Positions 32,793 to 40,401 of a DNA stretch of 40,703 nt are shown in pieces. How positions within the stretch are numbered: position 1 is the stretch's first letter; every line of letters begins with the position of its first letter. The notes beneath the pieces are model-generated. The model was not told where the DNA came from. It saw only the letters and a program-made list of their open reading frames with translations, and ran no database searches. Location of the stretch: NCBI GenBank assembly GCA_944323245.1, contig CALURT010000024.1, positions 1 through 40,703 on the forward strand, in the 5' to 3' direction. Source of the stretch: an uncultured Bacteroidales bacterium (GTDB lineage Bacteria > Bacteroidota > Bacteroidia > Bacteroidales > UBA932). The position numbers were made by a program, and so were the translations under genes.

Positions 32793-33362
32793 ATGAAAAA
32801 GTTACTCGTTTTTCTGATTGCAGTTGCTGTCATGATGGCTGAAAGCATCAATGCTACAGCACAATATGCTACTCCATTATATAGAAAAGGCACGTCTCTT
32901 TACTCGGATGGCACAAAACTGACCAAAGAACAGATGCAGGTCCTGCTTGACGGCACTGACGGGCTGTCATATTCCGACTGGAAGAAAGCCTCTGCCGGCT
33001 TCAATGCAGGAAAAGGCCTGCTTATAGGCTTCGGAGCATTGACAGGAACGGGACTTGTTACCTTGAGTGTAGGCGTCGTAGGAGTCATGATGGAAGGAAT
33101 TGCCGTAGGCACCATATTGGGGCCGGTGTCGGCCATGACCGGAGAACCGCTTGATTACAAGAGCAAATTTGCAGGTGCTGTTCAGGCCGGTGTCTACATG
33201 ATCGGAGGCGGACTGCTGTGTATGGTAACGGGGACGACGGTCTACTGTGTCTACAAAAAGAAACTCAAGAACATGACCGAGCTCTGCAACGGCTCTTCCA
33301 AGGATATCAGGCTTTCGTTCGGGGCAAAGAAACACGGCATAGGTCTTTCTCTCGATTTCTGA
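32793..33362 (+). CDS. Hypothetical membrane protein
   Basis: The 189-residue product has a signal sequence (MKKLLVFLIAVAVMMAESINATAQ). A short polar region (YRKGTSLYSDGTKLTKEQMQVLLDG) follows, then two hydrophobic hairpin segments rich in Gly (about 73-110 and 130-155) and a basic C-terminal tail. The GTSLYSDGTKLT stretch recurs in small Bacteroidota membrane proteins. No function is known to me. Convergent with the MBL-fold gene. ATG 32793 was chosen for the signal peptide and promoter spacing. Confidence 0.65.
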   Translation: MKKLLVFLIAVAVMMAESINATAQYATPLYRKGTSLYSDGTKLTKEQMQVLLDGTDGLSYSDWKKASAGFNAGKGLLIGFGALTGTGLVTLSVGVVGVMMEGIAVGTILGPVSAMTGEPLDYKSKFAGAVQAGVYMIGGGLLCMVTGTTVYCVYKKKLKNMTELCNGSSKDIRLSFGAKKHGIGLSLDF

Positions 33363-33383
33363 TCATTGCCAGTCATTGCCAGG

Positions 33384-34136
33384 TCAGACTTCCAATGTCT
33401 CGCCTTCGTGTGATATGCTCCAGAATCCGATGCCTGCAGCATCGGTGAATTCTTTCATGCGCCATGCGGACTTGAAACCGCTTGTGGTAAAATGCATCGG
33501 GACGAAAAGCCCGACATTGAACCTGCCGATGAATTGCCTTGCTCCTCTTGTGTAGTTGTTGCCGGTACGGCCGTCTACCGGGAAAAAGGCGACATCAAAA
33601 CTGTCGGTGGTTTTACCTATGTCCTTCAATTCTCCCAAAAACATTTTTTCCTCGTGCAAAGGGTCAACATCCTTATCGAAATCTGGGCTGTGCACCAATC
33701 CTCCCTTGAAATCAGCCGTAAGAAATCTTGCATACCAGTTGTTCAGGTCTCCGGCATGGAAAAGTCTGCGGCCTTCCGTTTCCACTATCCACGAAACACC
33801 GCTGTCGTTGCTTCCCGCCGCGGTGACGCTGATATTCTCATCGTGCCATCGGCCGCCTTTCGCAAGCCATATCGAAGCATCTTCTTTCCGTGCCCGACGA
33901 TGTTTCAGTATATCTTTCGACAAAATGAGTACAATATCAGGTTTCACGGTTTTCCAACCGAGTATCGAACGGTCGAAATGGTCCTCATGGAAATGGGAGG
34001 AAAACACGTATAGCGGCTTTTCGGACCGCAAGATGGGCGGAAGGACGTTTGCCGGGTCTTTCCAGAAATCGAACAGGAGGATACACCTTTCCGTCTCCAC
34101 CGCAAAGCAGCTGTGATATATGTAAGTGAGTTTCAA
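33384..34136 (-). CDS. MBL-fold metallo-hydrolase
   Basis: The 250-residue product has the metallo-beta-lactamase signature SHFHEDHFD (His48, His50, Asp52, His53) and LFHAGDLNNW with the metal-bridging Asp. The PMHFT stretch near the C-terminus holds a further metal ligand. The overall layout is like the UPF0173/UlaG-type hydrolases. Substrate unknown. A minus-strand -7 element TAATTTTG lies at 34161-34168, upstream of the ATG at 34136. The promoter region borders the truncated aquaporin, so a deletion may have brought the two together. Confidence 0.82.
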   Translation of the reverse strand: MKLTYIYHSCFAVETERCILLFDFWKDPANVLPPILRSEKPLYVFSSHFHEDHFDRSILGWKTVKPDIVLILSKDILKHRRARKEDASIWLAKGGRWHDENISVTAAGSNDSGVSWIVETEGRRLFHAGDLNNWYARFLTADFKGGLVHSPDFDKDVDPLHEEKMFLGELKDIGKTTDSFDVAFFPVDGRTGNNYTRGARQFIGRFNVGLFVPMHFTTSGFKSAWRMKEFTDAAGIGFWSISHEGETLEV

Positions 34137-34731
34137 AATTTTTTGTCTGATGATTCTTCACAAAATTAGAACAATATTTCTGATTTCTTGCTATTTTAGG
34201 CGGATTAAACGGACACGGTATTATTGTATCTCCGGCTGCCATATCAATCCTGCCATCACCCTCGGGGTTTTCCTCAGCGGAAGAATGAGCGGGAAAGATG
34301 CTGGACTGTACATGCTGTTCCAGGTAATCGGGGCGGTTATCGGTTCTGCCATCCTCTTTGCATTGGTTTCAACCGGTGCTCACGACGGGCCTACGGCTAC
34401 AGGATCGAACAGTTTCAAGGAAGGAATGGGGCTTCAGGCTTTCATCGCTGAAGCTGTATTCACATTCATTTTCGTATTGGTGGTGCTCGGGACGACCGAC
34501 TCGAAAAAAGGAGCCGGCAATTTCGCAGGTCTAGCAATAGGCCTTACCTTGGTGCTGATACATATCGTCTGCATCCCTATCACTGGTACTTCAGTCAATC
34601 CTGCAAGGAGCATCGGGCCTGCCATTTTTGAAGGCGGCACGGCACTCCGGCAGCTTTGGCTCTTCATAGTGGCTCCGCTTGCCGGTGCGGCACTCAGCGC
34701 CTTGGTATGGAAACTTGTTTCCCGTGACTGA
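34126..34731 (+). pseudogene. Aquaporin/MIP channel, 5'-truncated
   Basis: From about 34231 the frame reads SGCHINPAITLGVFLSG, then several membrane segments and GTSVNPARSIGPAIF. These are the two NPA half-helices of an aquaporin, followed by the last membrane helix. The first transmembrane helices and the rest of the N-terminal ~65 residues of a normal AqpZ-like protein are missing; the upstream 30 codons (MSFKIFCLMILHKIRTIFLI) are not aquaporin-like and overlap the start of the MBL gene. It is therefore a relic or a product of a fused deletion, unlikely to form a channel. If translated it might make a shortened membrane protein. Confidence 0.65.
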
Positions 34732-34749
34732 AGCGTGCAGGGGTCTCCT

Positions 34750-34880
34750 TTCTCTGTCGTCCTGAGCGAAGTCGAAGGGCCTTTCCTGTCACCTCGAGCG
34801 CCAGTCGGGAGGTCTGATGGCAGAGGCAGATTCCTCGACTCCGGTCCTTCGGACCTCCGCTCGGAATGACATGGAGAGCG
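34750..34880. repeat. Dispersed palindromic (REP-like) repeat
   Basis: The left end TCGTCCTGAGCGAAGTCGAAG and the reverse complement of the right end (TGTCATTCCGAGCGGAGG) are related, so the element is an imperfect long inverted repeat. CCGAGCGGAG and CGAGGAATC motifs of this kind are common interspersed repeats in many bacteria. The minus-strand frame through it (SERRSEGPESRNLP) is the familiar false protein of such repeats. Confidence 0.65.
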
Positions 34881-34910
34881 TTCCAAAGTCTACTACGGAG
34901 TCAGGAGGGC

Positions 34911-34958
34911 ATCTCCACAAAAAAAGCACTCAACCTTGAGTGCTTTTTTTGTGGAGAT
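34911..34958. terminator. 23-bp perfect palindrome/terminator overlapping tRNA-Ala 3' end
   Basis: Positions 34911-34933 and 34936-34958 are perfect reverse complements with a two-base loop. They contain AAAAAAAGCACTCAA and TTGAGTGCTTTTTTT, giving a terminator with T runs on both strands. The right arm includes the final seven bases of tRNA-Ala (34952-34958), so the far side carries an inverted copy of the tRNA end. Confidence 0.8.
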
Positions 34959-35025
34959 AGTCGGAGTCGAACCGACGACCCTCTGCTTGCAAAGCAGATG
35001 CTCTAGCCAACTGAGCTATACCCCC
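34952..35025 (-). tRNA. tRNA-Ala (anticodon TGC)
   Basis: On the minus strand GGGGGTA pairs with TATCTCC, including two G-T wobbles. The D arm has AGCTCAGTTGG, the anticodon stem TCTGC/GCAGA encloses TTTGCAA with anticodon TGC, and the T arm is GTCGGTTCGACTCCGAC. CCA is not encoded beyond the discriminator A. It stands alone, not next to rRNA genes. Confidence 0.95.
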
Positions 35026-35067
35026 GTTTTTTCGTTTGATTCGGGTAATTTCTTCGTTGGACTTCGC
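35026..35067 (+). repeat. 42-bp direct repeat, copy 1, next to tRNA-Ala
   Basis: This begins at the base next to the tRNA 5' end and includes TCGTTTGATTCGGGTAATT and CTTCGTTGGA. It matches copy 2 at about 39 of 42 positions. Confidence 0.75.
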
Positions 35068-35181
35068 ATCATCTTTCGGTCATTTACGGAAGTAAACTCC
35101 CTCTCGATTCGCTCGTCCGCCTCGAAATTCCTCCAAATCGAACTTCAAAATTCCAAGACCCTGCTCAAAATGAACTTCGTC

Positions 35182-35223
35182 TGTTTTTCGTTTGATTCGG
35201 GTAATTCCTTCGTTGGATTTCGC
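35182..35223 (+). repeat. 42-bp direct repeat, copy 2
   Basis: Second copy, 156 bases away in the same orientation. The 114 bases between the copies hold no gene I can see. Tandem duplication of a tRNA spacer followed by tRNA loss would explain it. Confidence 0.75.
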
Positions 35224-35236
35224 CCCGAAACCGATG

Positions 35237-35265
35237 CAAAGGTAGCAATTAATTTGAAATTACAA
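35237..35265 (-). promoter_or_regulatory. Possible promoter for tRNA-Ala
   Basis: Minus-strand TACCTTTG (35237-35244) with TTG 18 bases upstream (35263-35265). It would give a leader of about 200 bases before the tRNA, crossing both 42-bp repeats. Confidence 0.4.
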
Positions 35266-35283
35266 TATCAAAACTTACTTTTG
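35253..35283 (+). promoter_or_regulatory. Promoter of the MFS transporter gene
   Basis: TTTG at 35253-35256, 19 bases, then TACTTTTG at 35276-35283, a full Bacteroidota promoter 22 bases before the ATG at 35306. Confidence 0.7.
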
Positions 35284-35305
35284 CACATCAATTTGAAACC
35301 GGGAT

Positions 35306-36532
35306 ATGGGGAACAAGGTCTTGGACAGAATCAAGGGACATCCGCACCCGACGGAGGGAACGGTATATACCATATTGTTTACTATGGGATTATGTCATCT
35401 TCTCAATGACATGATCCAATCAGTAATTCCGGCCATGTATCCCCTGATGAAAGACAAATTCGGCTTCACATTCGCACAGATAGGCATCATAACATTGGTA
35501 TTCCAACTGACATCGTCCGTATTCCAGCCGTTCGTCGGCCATTATGCCGACAAGCATCCCCAACCGTATTCGTTGGCCGCAGGAATGTGTTTTACCCTGA
35601 TCGGATTGGTTGCTCTTGCCTTTGCTCCGGACTTCGGATTCCTGCTATTGTCGGTTGCATTGATAGGCTGCGGATCGTCGGTATTCCATCCTGAGGCCTC
35701 TCGGGTGGCGCAAATGGCTTCCGGAGGCAAAAAAAGTCTGGCTCAGTCGATTTTTCAGGTTGGAGGGAACGGAGGAAGCGCCGCAGGCCCTCTACTTGCC
35801 GCCATCATCGTGATTCCTTTCGGTCAACATGCCGTAGGATGGTTCGCCATTGCAGCATTGGTCGCCGCCGTCCTGTTGGTCCGTGTCGGTGCATGGTACA
35901 GCATGACACTCGATTACTCGAAAATGTCAAAGGGACAGCAGCCATTGTCCGCAGCCATATATCCGGCAAGGACTGTAAGAATGGCATTGACCATACTTGT
36001 CCTCATGATTTTCTCGAAATACTTCTTCAATGCCTGCATGACGAGTTATTTCACGTTTTTCCTGATAGAAAAGTTCGGAATCACCGTCCAGCAGTCGCAA
36101 TTCTGCCTGTTTGCCTACCTTGCCGCATTCGCTGCCGGAACATTGCTCGGAGGATTTCTCGGGGACCGGTACGGCAGGAAATACGTGATACTTTTCTCTA
36201 TTCTCGGTGCTGCCCCGTTCGCATTGGCCATGCCGTACCTGAACCTCTTCTGGACGATTGTAATGTCCGTGATTACCGGACTTGTCATAGCATCGGCATT
36301 TTCTGCAATCGTGGTCTATGCCACGGATCTCATGCCGGACAAGGTAGGGATGATAGCCGGGGTATTTTTCGGACTCATGTTCGGGTTGGGCGGTATCGGT
36401 TCGGCGTTTTTCGGCTGGCTTGCCGATTTCACGAGTATCGGGTTCATTTTCCATGTAAGCACATGGCTGCCATTGCTCGGGATTGTCGCCCTGTTCCTGC
36501 CTGACATCCGCCCGCAGCGGCCTACTTGCTGA
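35306..36532 (+). CDS. MFS transporter, fosmidomycin-resistance (Fsr) type
   Basis: The 408-residue integral membrane protein has twelve predicted transmembrane helices. Its first helix reads TILFTMGLCHLLNDMIQSVIPAMYPLMKD, the hallmark start of Fsr-like transporters. The loop motif GHYADKHPQPYS, SVFHPEASRVAQ with a proton-relay-type histidine, and the second-half loop GGFLGDRYGRKYV fit the major facilitator superfamily. E. coli Fsr exports fosmidomycin by proton antiport; the natural substrate here is unknown. It has its own promoter and is convergent with the small membrane protein of the sigma factor operon. Confidence 0.87.
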   Translation: MGNKVLDRIKGHPHPTEGTVYTILFTMGLCHLLNDMIQSVIPAMYPLMKDKFGFTFAQIGIITLVFQLTSSVFQPFVGHYADKHPQPYSLAAGMCFTLIGLVALAFAPDFGFLLLSVALIGCGSSVFHPEASRVAQMASGGKKSLAQSIFQVGGNGGSAAGPLLAAIIVIPFGQHAVGWFAIAALVAAVLLVRVGAWYSMTLDYSKMSKGQQPLSAAIYPARTVRMALTILVLMIFSKYFFNACMTSYFTFFLIEKFGITVQQSQFCLFAYLAAFAAGTLLGGFLGDRYGRKYVILFSILGAAPFALAMPYLNLFWTIVMSVITGLVIASAFSAIVVYATDLMPDKVGMIAGVFFGLMFGLGGIGSAFFGWLADFTSIGFIFHVSTWLPLLGIVALFLPDIRPQRPTC

Positions 36533-37106
36533 GTTCGTCAATATCCCTTAACAATTCGTTTATCATGGCGGTCTGTTTTTTCTCGTACAGCATTCCGCAG
36601 ACGATGCCTCCGAGCAGGCCGCAGCCGCACCCTATCAGAAAACCGCTGACCATATCATTTTCAAGACCGGAGTTCAGGGTTTCGACCACTACCCAGATGA
36701 ACCATACGGCAAGCAAAGGGAATGCGACTTTTTTCCACATCCGTCCCCGCTTCGTCATCAGGGCTATTTCCTTTCCTGCGCTGATCAGGTTTTCTCCCAT
36801 CATGTCTTTCGGATGAATCTTCCTTGTCGACCATATTGAAAAGAATATGGCAGCAGCGAGGAATATGTCGGTAAAAAGAGTGAGGGCAAGGGAAAGGCCG
36901 AGTTCCATGTGCAGAATCCACGAGCAGTACACGATTCCGGCGACACCTATGATTCCGAGGATTGCGGTCTGCGTCTTGATCCTGCCGACCTTGTCCTTCA
37001 TCGACCTGCGGATGTGTTCTTCACTTATTATTGTCTGCCTGTCCAATTTTTCCTTGAGGGAAGCCAGTTCGCTTTTCATGGCTTCAAGTGTGATATTGTT
37101 TTCCAT
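36522..37106 (-). CDS. Membrane protein downstream of the sigma factor
   Basis: The 194-residue product has an N-terminal coiled-coil-like segment (EAMKSELASLKEKLDRQTIISEEHI) and four hydrophobic helices (about 45-62, 70-90, 125-142, 150-172). A short charged cytoplasmic tail follows. It resembles small membrane proteins often encoded after ECF sigma factors in Bacteroidota and may work as a regulator of the sigma factor, but no anti-sigma domain is recognisable. It starts 11 bases after the sigma gene. Its last bases overlap the MFS 3' end on the other strand. Confidence 0.7.
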   Translation of the reverse strand: MENNITLEAMKSELASLKEKLDRQTIISEEHIRRSMKDKVGRIKTQTAILGIIGVAGIVYCSWILHMELGLSLALTLFTDIFLAAAIFFSIWSTRKIHPKDMMGENLISAGKEIALMTKRGRMWKKVAFPLLAVWFIWVVVETLNSGLENDMVSGFLIGCGCGLLGGIVCGMLYEKKQTAMINELLRDIDELSK

Positions 37107-37117
37107 CTTCCTGTGTT

Positions 37118-37591
37118 TTAATCGTTTGACATCGCTTTGAGTTGCTCTTTGATCCGAATCAGTCTGACGGAAACGTTTTTGGTGCTGATACCGACGATCT
37201 TGCCGATTTCATCGTAGCTGAGATTTTCCAACCACAGCAGGACAATAGCCCTGTCGAAAGGCTGCAGACGCGTGATCCTTTCATGCAGGAGGTTGATTTG
37301 CCTGTTTTCGGAATCGCTTTCGTCGAAAAGGTCCAAGTCCAACGTAAGAGGCAAGGTACCTATTTTCTTCTTGCGTGCCGACGAAATGCATGTGTTGAGG
37401 CTCACCCGGTAAACCCAGGTTCTGATGTCGCTTCTGCCTTCAAACTTTTCAAATCCTTTCCACAGATTTATCAGGACTTCCTGTACGAGGTCGTCGACCT
37501 CACCCTTGTCCTTGGCGAACATATAGCACACTATGTAGATGGTGCTTTTCTGTTCCCGGACCATTTGCGCAAATTTCTTTTCTGTTTCCAT
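37118..37591 (-). CDS. ECF-type RNA polymerase sigma factor
   Basis: The 157-residue protein has a region 2 (DDLVQEVLINLWKGFEKFEG with RTWVYRVSLNTCIS) for -10 recognition. Region 4 (LSYDEIGKIVGISTKNVSVRLIRIKEQL) contains the helix-turn-helix for -35 binding. The short linker between them is typical of ECF sigma factors. Nine upstream codons were rejected in favour of ATG 37591. It is followed by a membrane protein gene, suggesting envelope-signal control; the target genes are unknown. Confidence 0.9.
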   Translation of the reverse strand: METEKKFAQMVREQKSTIYIVCYMFAKDKGEVDDLVQEVLINLWKGFEKFEGRSDIRTWVYRVSLNTCISSARKKKIGTLPLTLDLDLFDESDSENRQINLLHERITRLQPFDRAIVLLWLENLSYDEIGKIVGISTKNVSVRLIRIKEQLKAMSND

Positions 37592-37662
37592 CGTTCTTTT
37601 TCTGAATCCGTTTGCCATTTAGACGCAGGAATTTTGGAAAAACTACAAATTTCAGCGGAATT

Positions 37663-38700
37663 TTATGTCAAAATTTCCCAATGGCCTGTCTTGTTGCTTC
37701 CCTGTCTCCGTATCAAACCGGATTTTCGCAGCAAGGCAATATGCTTCCTGACCATCCTGTCCGAAATGCCGACAATATTTCCGATCTGAGCAGAAGTTGA
37801 ATAAGGGTTTTCATTAATATGAGAAAGTACGGCCCAGGTCATGTCCGATAATTCAGGATATAGGCGTCTGATCTTATCAGGAACTTTATTAGGAATTTTA
37901 TTAGGAACTTCACTGTCCGATGATGTACTCTGATACTTTTTCAAGGCATTCAATATCTCTCTCAGCATATAGTCAATAAATGGCCCGCTGTCCGCCTGCC
38001 GAGTACTCATACTTATAGCATCGTAATATTGCGGCTGGTTGGAATAAACCAAATTCTCTATCGGAAGCTGTTCGAATACCGGATTCAAACGGCCTAAAAT
38101 CAAAGACTGCCAAAGGCGTCCCATCCTCCCGTTCCCGTCGCTGAAAGGGTGAATGAACTCGAACTCGTAATGAAATACGCAACTGCGGATAAGCAGATGA
38201 TCCGGAGCATGTTTCAGCCATCCGAAAAGCTCGTTCATCAAGTCAGGAACCCGTTGCGCAGGAGGCGCAAGATGAATGCATCTGCCTCCGTCAAACACAC
38301 CTACACCTCCGTTACGAAAGTGTCCGGGGTTGTCTATCAATGCCTCCATCATCACGCCGTGAGCTTTCAGAAGATCTTTTACCTCGAATGGGTTCAATGA
38401 CGGATACAGTTCGTATGTCCTTATGGCATTTTTGACTTCCTGAATCTCCTTAAGCGGAGCAACAACATGTTTTCCCTCAAGAATATCCTGCACTTGCTCT
38501 TCAGAAAGCATATTGCCTTCTATCGCCAATGAACTGTGGATTGTCTTGATTCTATTGATCTTTCGTAATCTCAATCCGTCAATCTGCTCCATACGGACAG
38601 CATACCGCCCGATTTGTGCCGAAATCTCCGCCACCAGACCTATGGCTTCAGGACTTACGGTAAACGGCGGAACATATCCGGTATATTCTTTTTTGCTCAT
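37663..38700 (-). CDS. Fic-family AMPylase-type protein
   Basis: Fic enzymes transfer AMP or similar groups from nucleotides to protein side chains. The 345-residue product has the full catalytic motif HPFSDGNGRMGR (184-195) with the catalytic His184. An N-terminal inhibitory helix motif S57LAIEG (S/TxxxEG/N) blocks activity until released. After the Fic domain a linker with VPNKIPNKVPDK repeats leads to a C-terminal winged helix (STSAQIGNIVGISDRMVRKHIALLRKSGLI). Such Fic-wHTH proteins are common in Bacteroidota and may regulate their own genes. ATG 38700 (MSKKEYTGYVPPF) follows a promoter element on this strand; five upstream codons were rejected. Confidence 0.9.
   Translation of the reverse strand: MSKKEYTGYVPPFTVSPEAIGLVAEISAQIGRYAVRMEQIDGLRLRKINRIKTIHSSLAIEGNMLSEEQVQDILEGKHVVAPLKEIQEVKNAIRTYELYPSLNPFEVKDLLKAHGVMMEALIDNPGHFRNGGVGVFDGGRCIHLAPPAQRVPDLMNELFGWLKHAPDHLLIRSCVFHYEFEFIHPFSDGNGRMGRLWQSLILGRLNPVFEQLPIENLVYSNQPQYYDAISMSTRQADSGPFIDYMLREILNALKKYQSTSSDSEVPNKIPNKVPDKIRRLYPELSDMTWAVLSHINENPYSTSAQIGNIVGISDRMVRKHIALLRKSGLIRRQGSNKTGHWEILT
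37873..37908 (-). repeat. 12-bp tandem repeats in the Fic linker
   Basis: Three units of the type TTTATTAGGAAT encode the (V/I)P(N/D)K repeats in frame. The same kind of repeat occurs in linkers of other Fic proteins and may vary in number between strains. Confidence 0.7.
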
Positions 38701-38734
38701 GGATTCTCCGTGCAATCTCTAAGTTGGACATATA

Positions 38735-38742
38735 CAAAGATA
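38735..38742 (-). promoter_or_regulatory. -7 element upstream of the Fic gene
   Basis: Minus-strand TATCTTTG (plus-strand CAAAGATA) starts 42 bases before the Fic ATG. No clear -33 element. Confidence 0.5.
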
Positions 38743-38882
38743 CTGTTTTTTGTCGGTTTACGACGTATGCTCCGAAGGAATTCTTCCGACATCCTATGCC
38801 TGTGGGCCGGACGGTCGTCTGATTTGTTTTGCTCGCAATTTTTTCATACTTTTAACCTCGGAAATCATACACTGTTTTCGAC

Positions 38883-39254
38883 ATGAAAAATATCAACCGC
38901 AATTCCTTGGCATTCTTCCGGAATTATTTCCAGATACCATACAGCCGCAAATTGTCTTGGGCCCTGATCGAAGAAACCGCAAACGGGGCGACGGAGATAC
39001 GCCTCGGGGTCGTTTTCAGCCAGACGCCGCACCTGTATATTGATGTTGCGATGAGACGGTTCTTTACCGAAACGACATTGTACAACGGGGCATTTTCCCG
39101 CAAGGTGTATCCGGCTCGCCGCAAGGCTCTCCGGGACGCATTCCTATATACAGCTGAAAACGGGCTGACGCTGCAGACTCCCAAATTCTTTATAGACGAC
39201 ATCTATTTCTCGGCCCTGTACTCCCCCGAACTGCTCAGGCAGCGGCTGTATTGA
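38883..39254 (+). CDS. Conserved hypothetical protein
   Basis: The 123-residue product is basic and aromatic-rich (MKNINRNSLAFFRNYFQIPYSRKL). It has a central segment IRLGVVFSQTPHLYIDVAMRRFF and a C-terminal FIDDIYFSALYSPELLRQ. I do not recognise a domain; small proteins of this composition occur in Bacteroidota with unknown function. It is divergent from fic and convergent with the small gene at 39274. Coding support comes from a clean frame and sensible composition only. Confidence 0.55.
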   Translation: MKNINRNSLAFFRNYFQIPYSRKLSWALIEETANGATEIRLGVVFSQTPHLYIDVAMRRFFTETTLYNGAFSRKVYPARRKALRDAFLYTAENGLTLQTPKFFIDDIYFSALYSPELLRQRLY

Positions 39255-39273
39255 AACTTCATAAAATAACAGT

Positions 39274-39537
39274 TCAGGCGAATTCCTCTTTGAGCATATC
39301 AAAGACATAGACCGGGCTCTGATAATACAACCCCGCCTGAGGATCTTCTATTTTTGAGAAAGTCTTCGATTTATATAATCTGTCGAATGCTTCTTTATCC
39401 GTGAGATGATATTCGTCCATTATCATCGGGACAATATCCTCACACAAGCACTCAATCATAAACTGCCGATCTGTCGCTGTCATATCTTTTTCGGTAGTGT
39501 AACCTGAACTGGGGCAAGTTTGGTTTTCAATAATCAC
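39274..39537 (-). CDS. Small protein coupled to Vsr
   Basis: The 87-residue acidic protein reads FMIECLCEDIVPMIMDEY and ends LYKSKTFSKIEDPQAGLYYQSPVYVFDMLKEEF. The DPxTGLYYQSPxYVYxxL-like ending is a pattern I associate with small uncharacterised Bacteroidota and Firmicutes proteins. The GTG at 39535-39537 overlaps the vsr stop (GTGA), implying translational coupling; an internal ATG at 39483 would give 69 residues. No function is known; pairing with vsr is the main clue. Confidence 0.6.
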   Translation of the reverse strand: MIIENQTCPSSGYTTEKDMTATDRQFMIECLCEDIVPMIMDEYHLTDKEAFDRLYKSKTFSKIEDPQAGLYYQSPVYVFDMLKEEFA

Positions 39538-40046
39538 TCTGACTTATCACCATATTCAGTTTCAGCTTCTGCAACCATCGGGATATCTTCTTCGGCCAGT
39601 TCGTACGGTTTAATTCTTCTGTCTTCAAGGTAAATATGACAAAGTGTATAAACCAATGCTTCCAAGGTCTGCTGACGGGCCTTCGGTTTCAACTGGCATT
39701 CCCAGACCGTGATACAGTGCCAGCCCATCGATGCAAGTCTCCTCTGCTCTTCCTTATCTCTGAGCCTGTTGCGTTCTATCTTATTCCGCCAGAATTCCAC
39801 ATTTGTCTTGGGAAGGACAAAATATTTGCATCCTTCATGTCCGTGCCAGAAACAGCCGTTCACGAAAATGACCGTCCGATACTTCCGGAGCACTATATCA
39901 GGATGTCCGGGAAGACGCGAATGATTCAGTCTGTACCTGAACCCACGGTTGAACAAGAACTTCCTTACCAGCAATTCAGGCTTCGTATTCCGCCCTTTTA
40001 TTGCTGACATACAACGGTGTCTTTGTTCTTTCGTGAGCTTGTCCAT
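39534..40046 (-). CDS. vsr: Very short patch repair endonuclease
   Basis: Vsr nicks DNA 5' of the T in T:G mismatches that arise by deamination of 5-methylcytosine, starting very short patch repair. The 170-residue product has the family start DKLTKEQRHRCMSAIKGRNTKPE and the active-site Asp50 in PGHPDIVL. The zinc/catalytic segment NGCFWHGHEGC (Cys65, His68, His70, Cys73) follows. Usually vsr sits next to a cytosine-5 methyltransferase (dcm-like) gene, but none is in this window; the small gene at 39274 overlaps its stop instead. Confidence 0.93.
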   Translation of the reverse strand: MDKLTKEQRHRCMSAIKGRNTKPELLVRKFLFNRGFRYRLNHSRLPGHPDIVLRKYRTVIFVNGCFWHGHEGCKYFVLPKTNVEFWRNKIERNRLRDKEEQRRLASMGWHCITVWECQLKPKARQQTLEALVYTLCHIYLEDRRIKPYELAEEDIPMVAEAETEYGDKSE

Positions 40047-40240
40047 ACCGTTTAGTTGTCATTAGATTCTTTCAAAAAACACCGATATTCGCAGCCATTT
40101 CGGCAATTCTTCTTTATCACCTGTAAAGTTAATTATTTATTGCAATTTGTTCATACGCATGCAAAATACCCGACACTCGGACATGATGTATGCTGGCCAT
40201 AATACTCATTCACTTATTTTGAGGCTTAAATCCGCAGGAT

Positions 40241-40396
40241 ATGAACGAAGGCAAATATATTTTTACCCAGGACATGAGTCTTGTCCCGAGGTAGATTTTC
40301 CAACGACTTGTCACCAAATATAGTGAAAATCACAGAGTTTATAAACCTTCCGCAGAATACAATCTGCCTCTTTGCTTGATAATTTTAAATGGTTAA
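40241..40396 (+). pseudogene. Degenerate start of an IS4-type (DUF4372) transposase
   Basis: The frame reads MNEGKYIFTQDMSLVPR, a TAG stop at codon 18, then IFQRLVTKYSENHRVYK and on to YNLPLCLIILNG. This lines up in one frame with the DUF4372 N-terminus of IS4-family transposases (MN-GKY-FSQ---FLPRRVF--LV-KY--N--V, then WNQLL-----F). The stop replaces one residue of the LPRRVF region. Only ~50 codons remain; no catalytic domain or terminal inverted repeats are visible. Confidence 0.55.
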
Positions 40397-40401
40397 TAAA
40401 T

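Noticed and set aside
34434..34886. 150-residue minus-strand frame with SERRSEGPESRNLP
   Set aside because: This is the classic false translation of REP-like palindromic repeats, and it continues antisense to the aquaporin.
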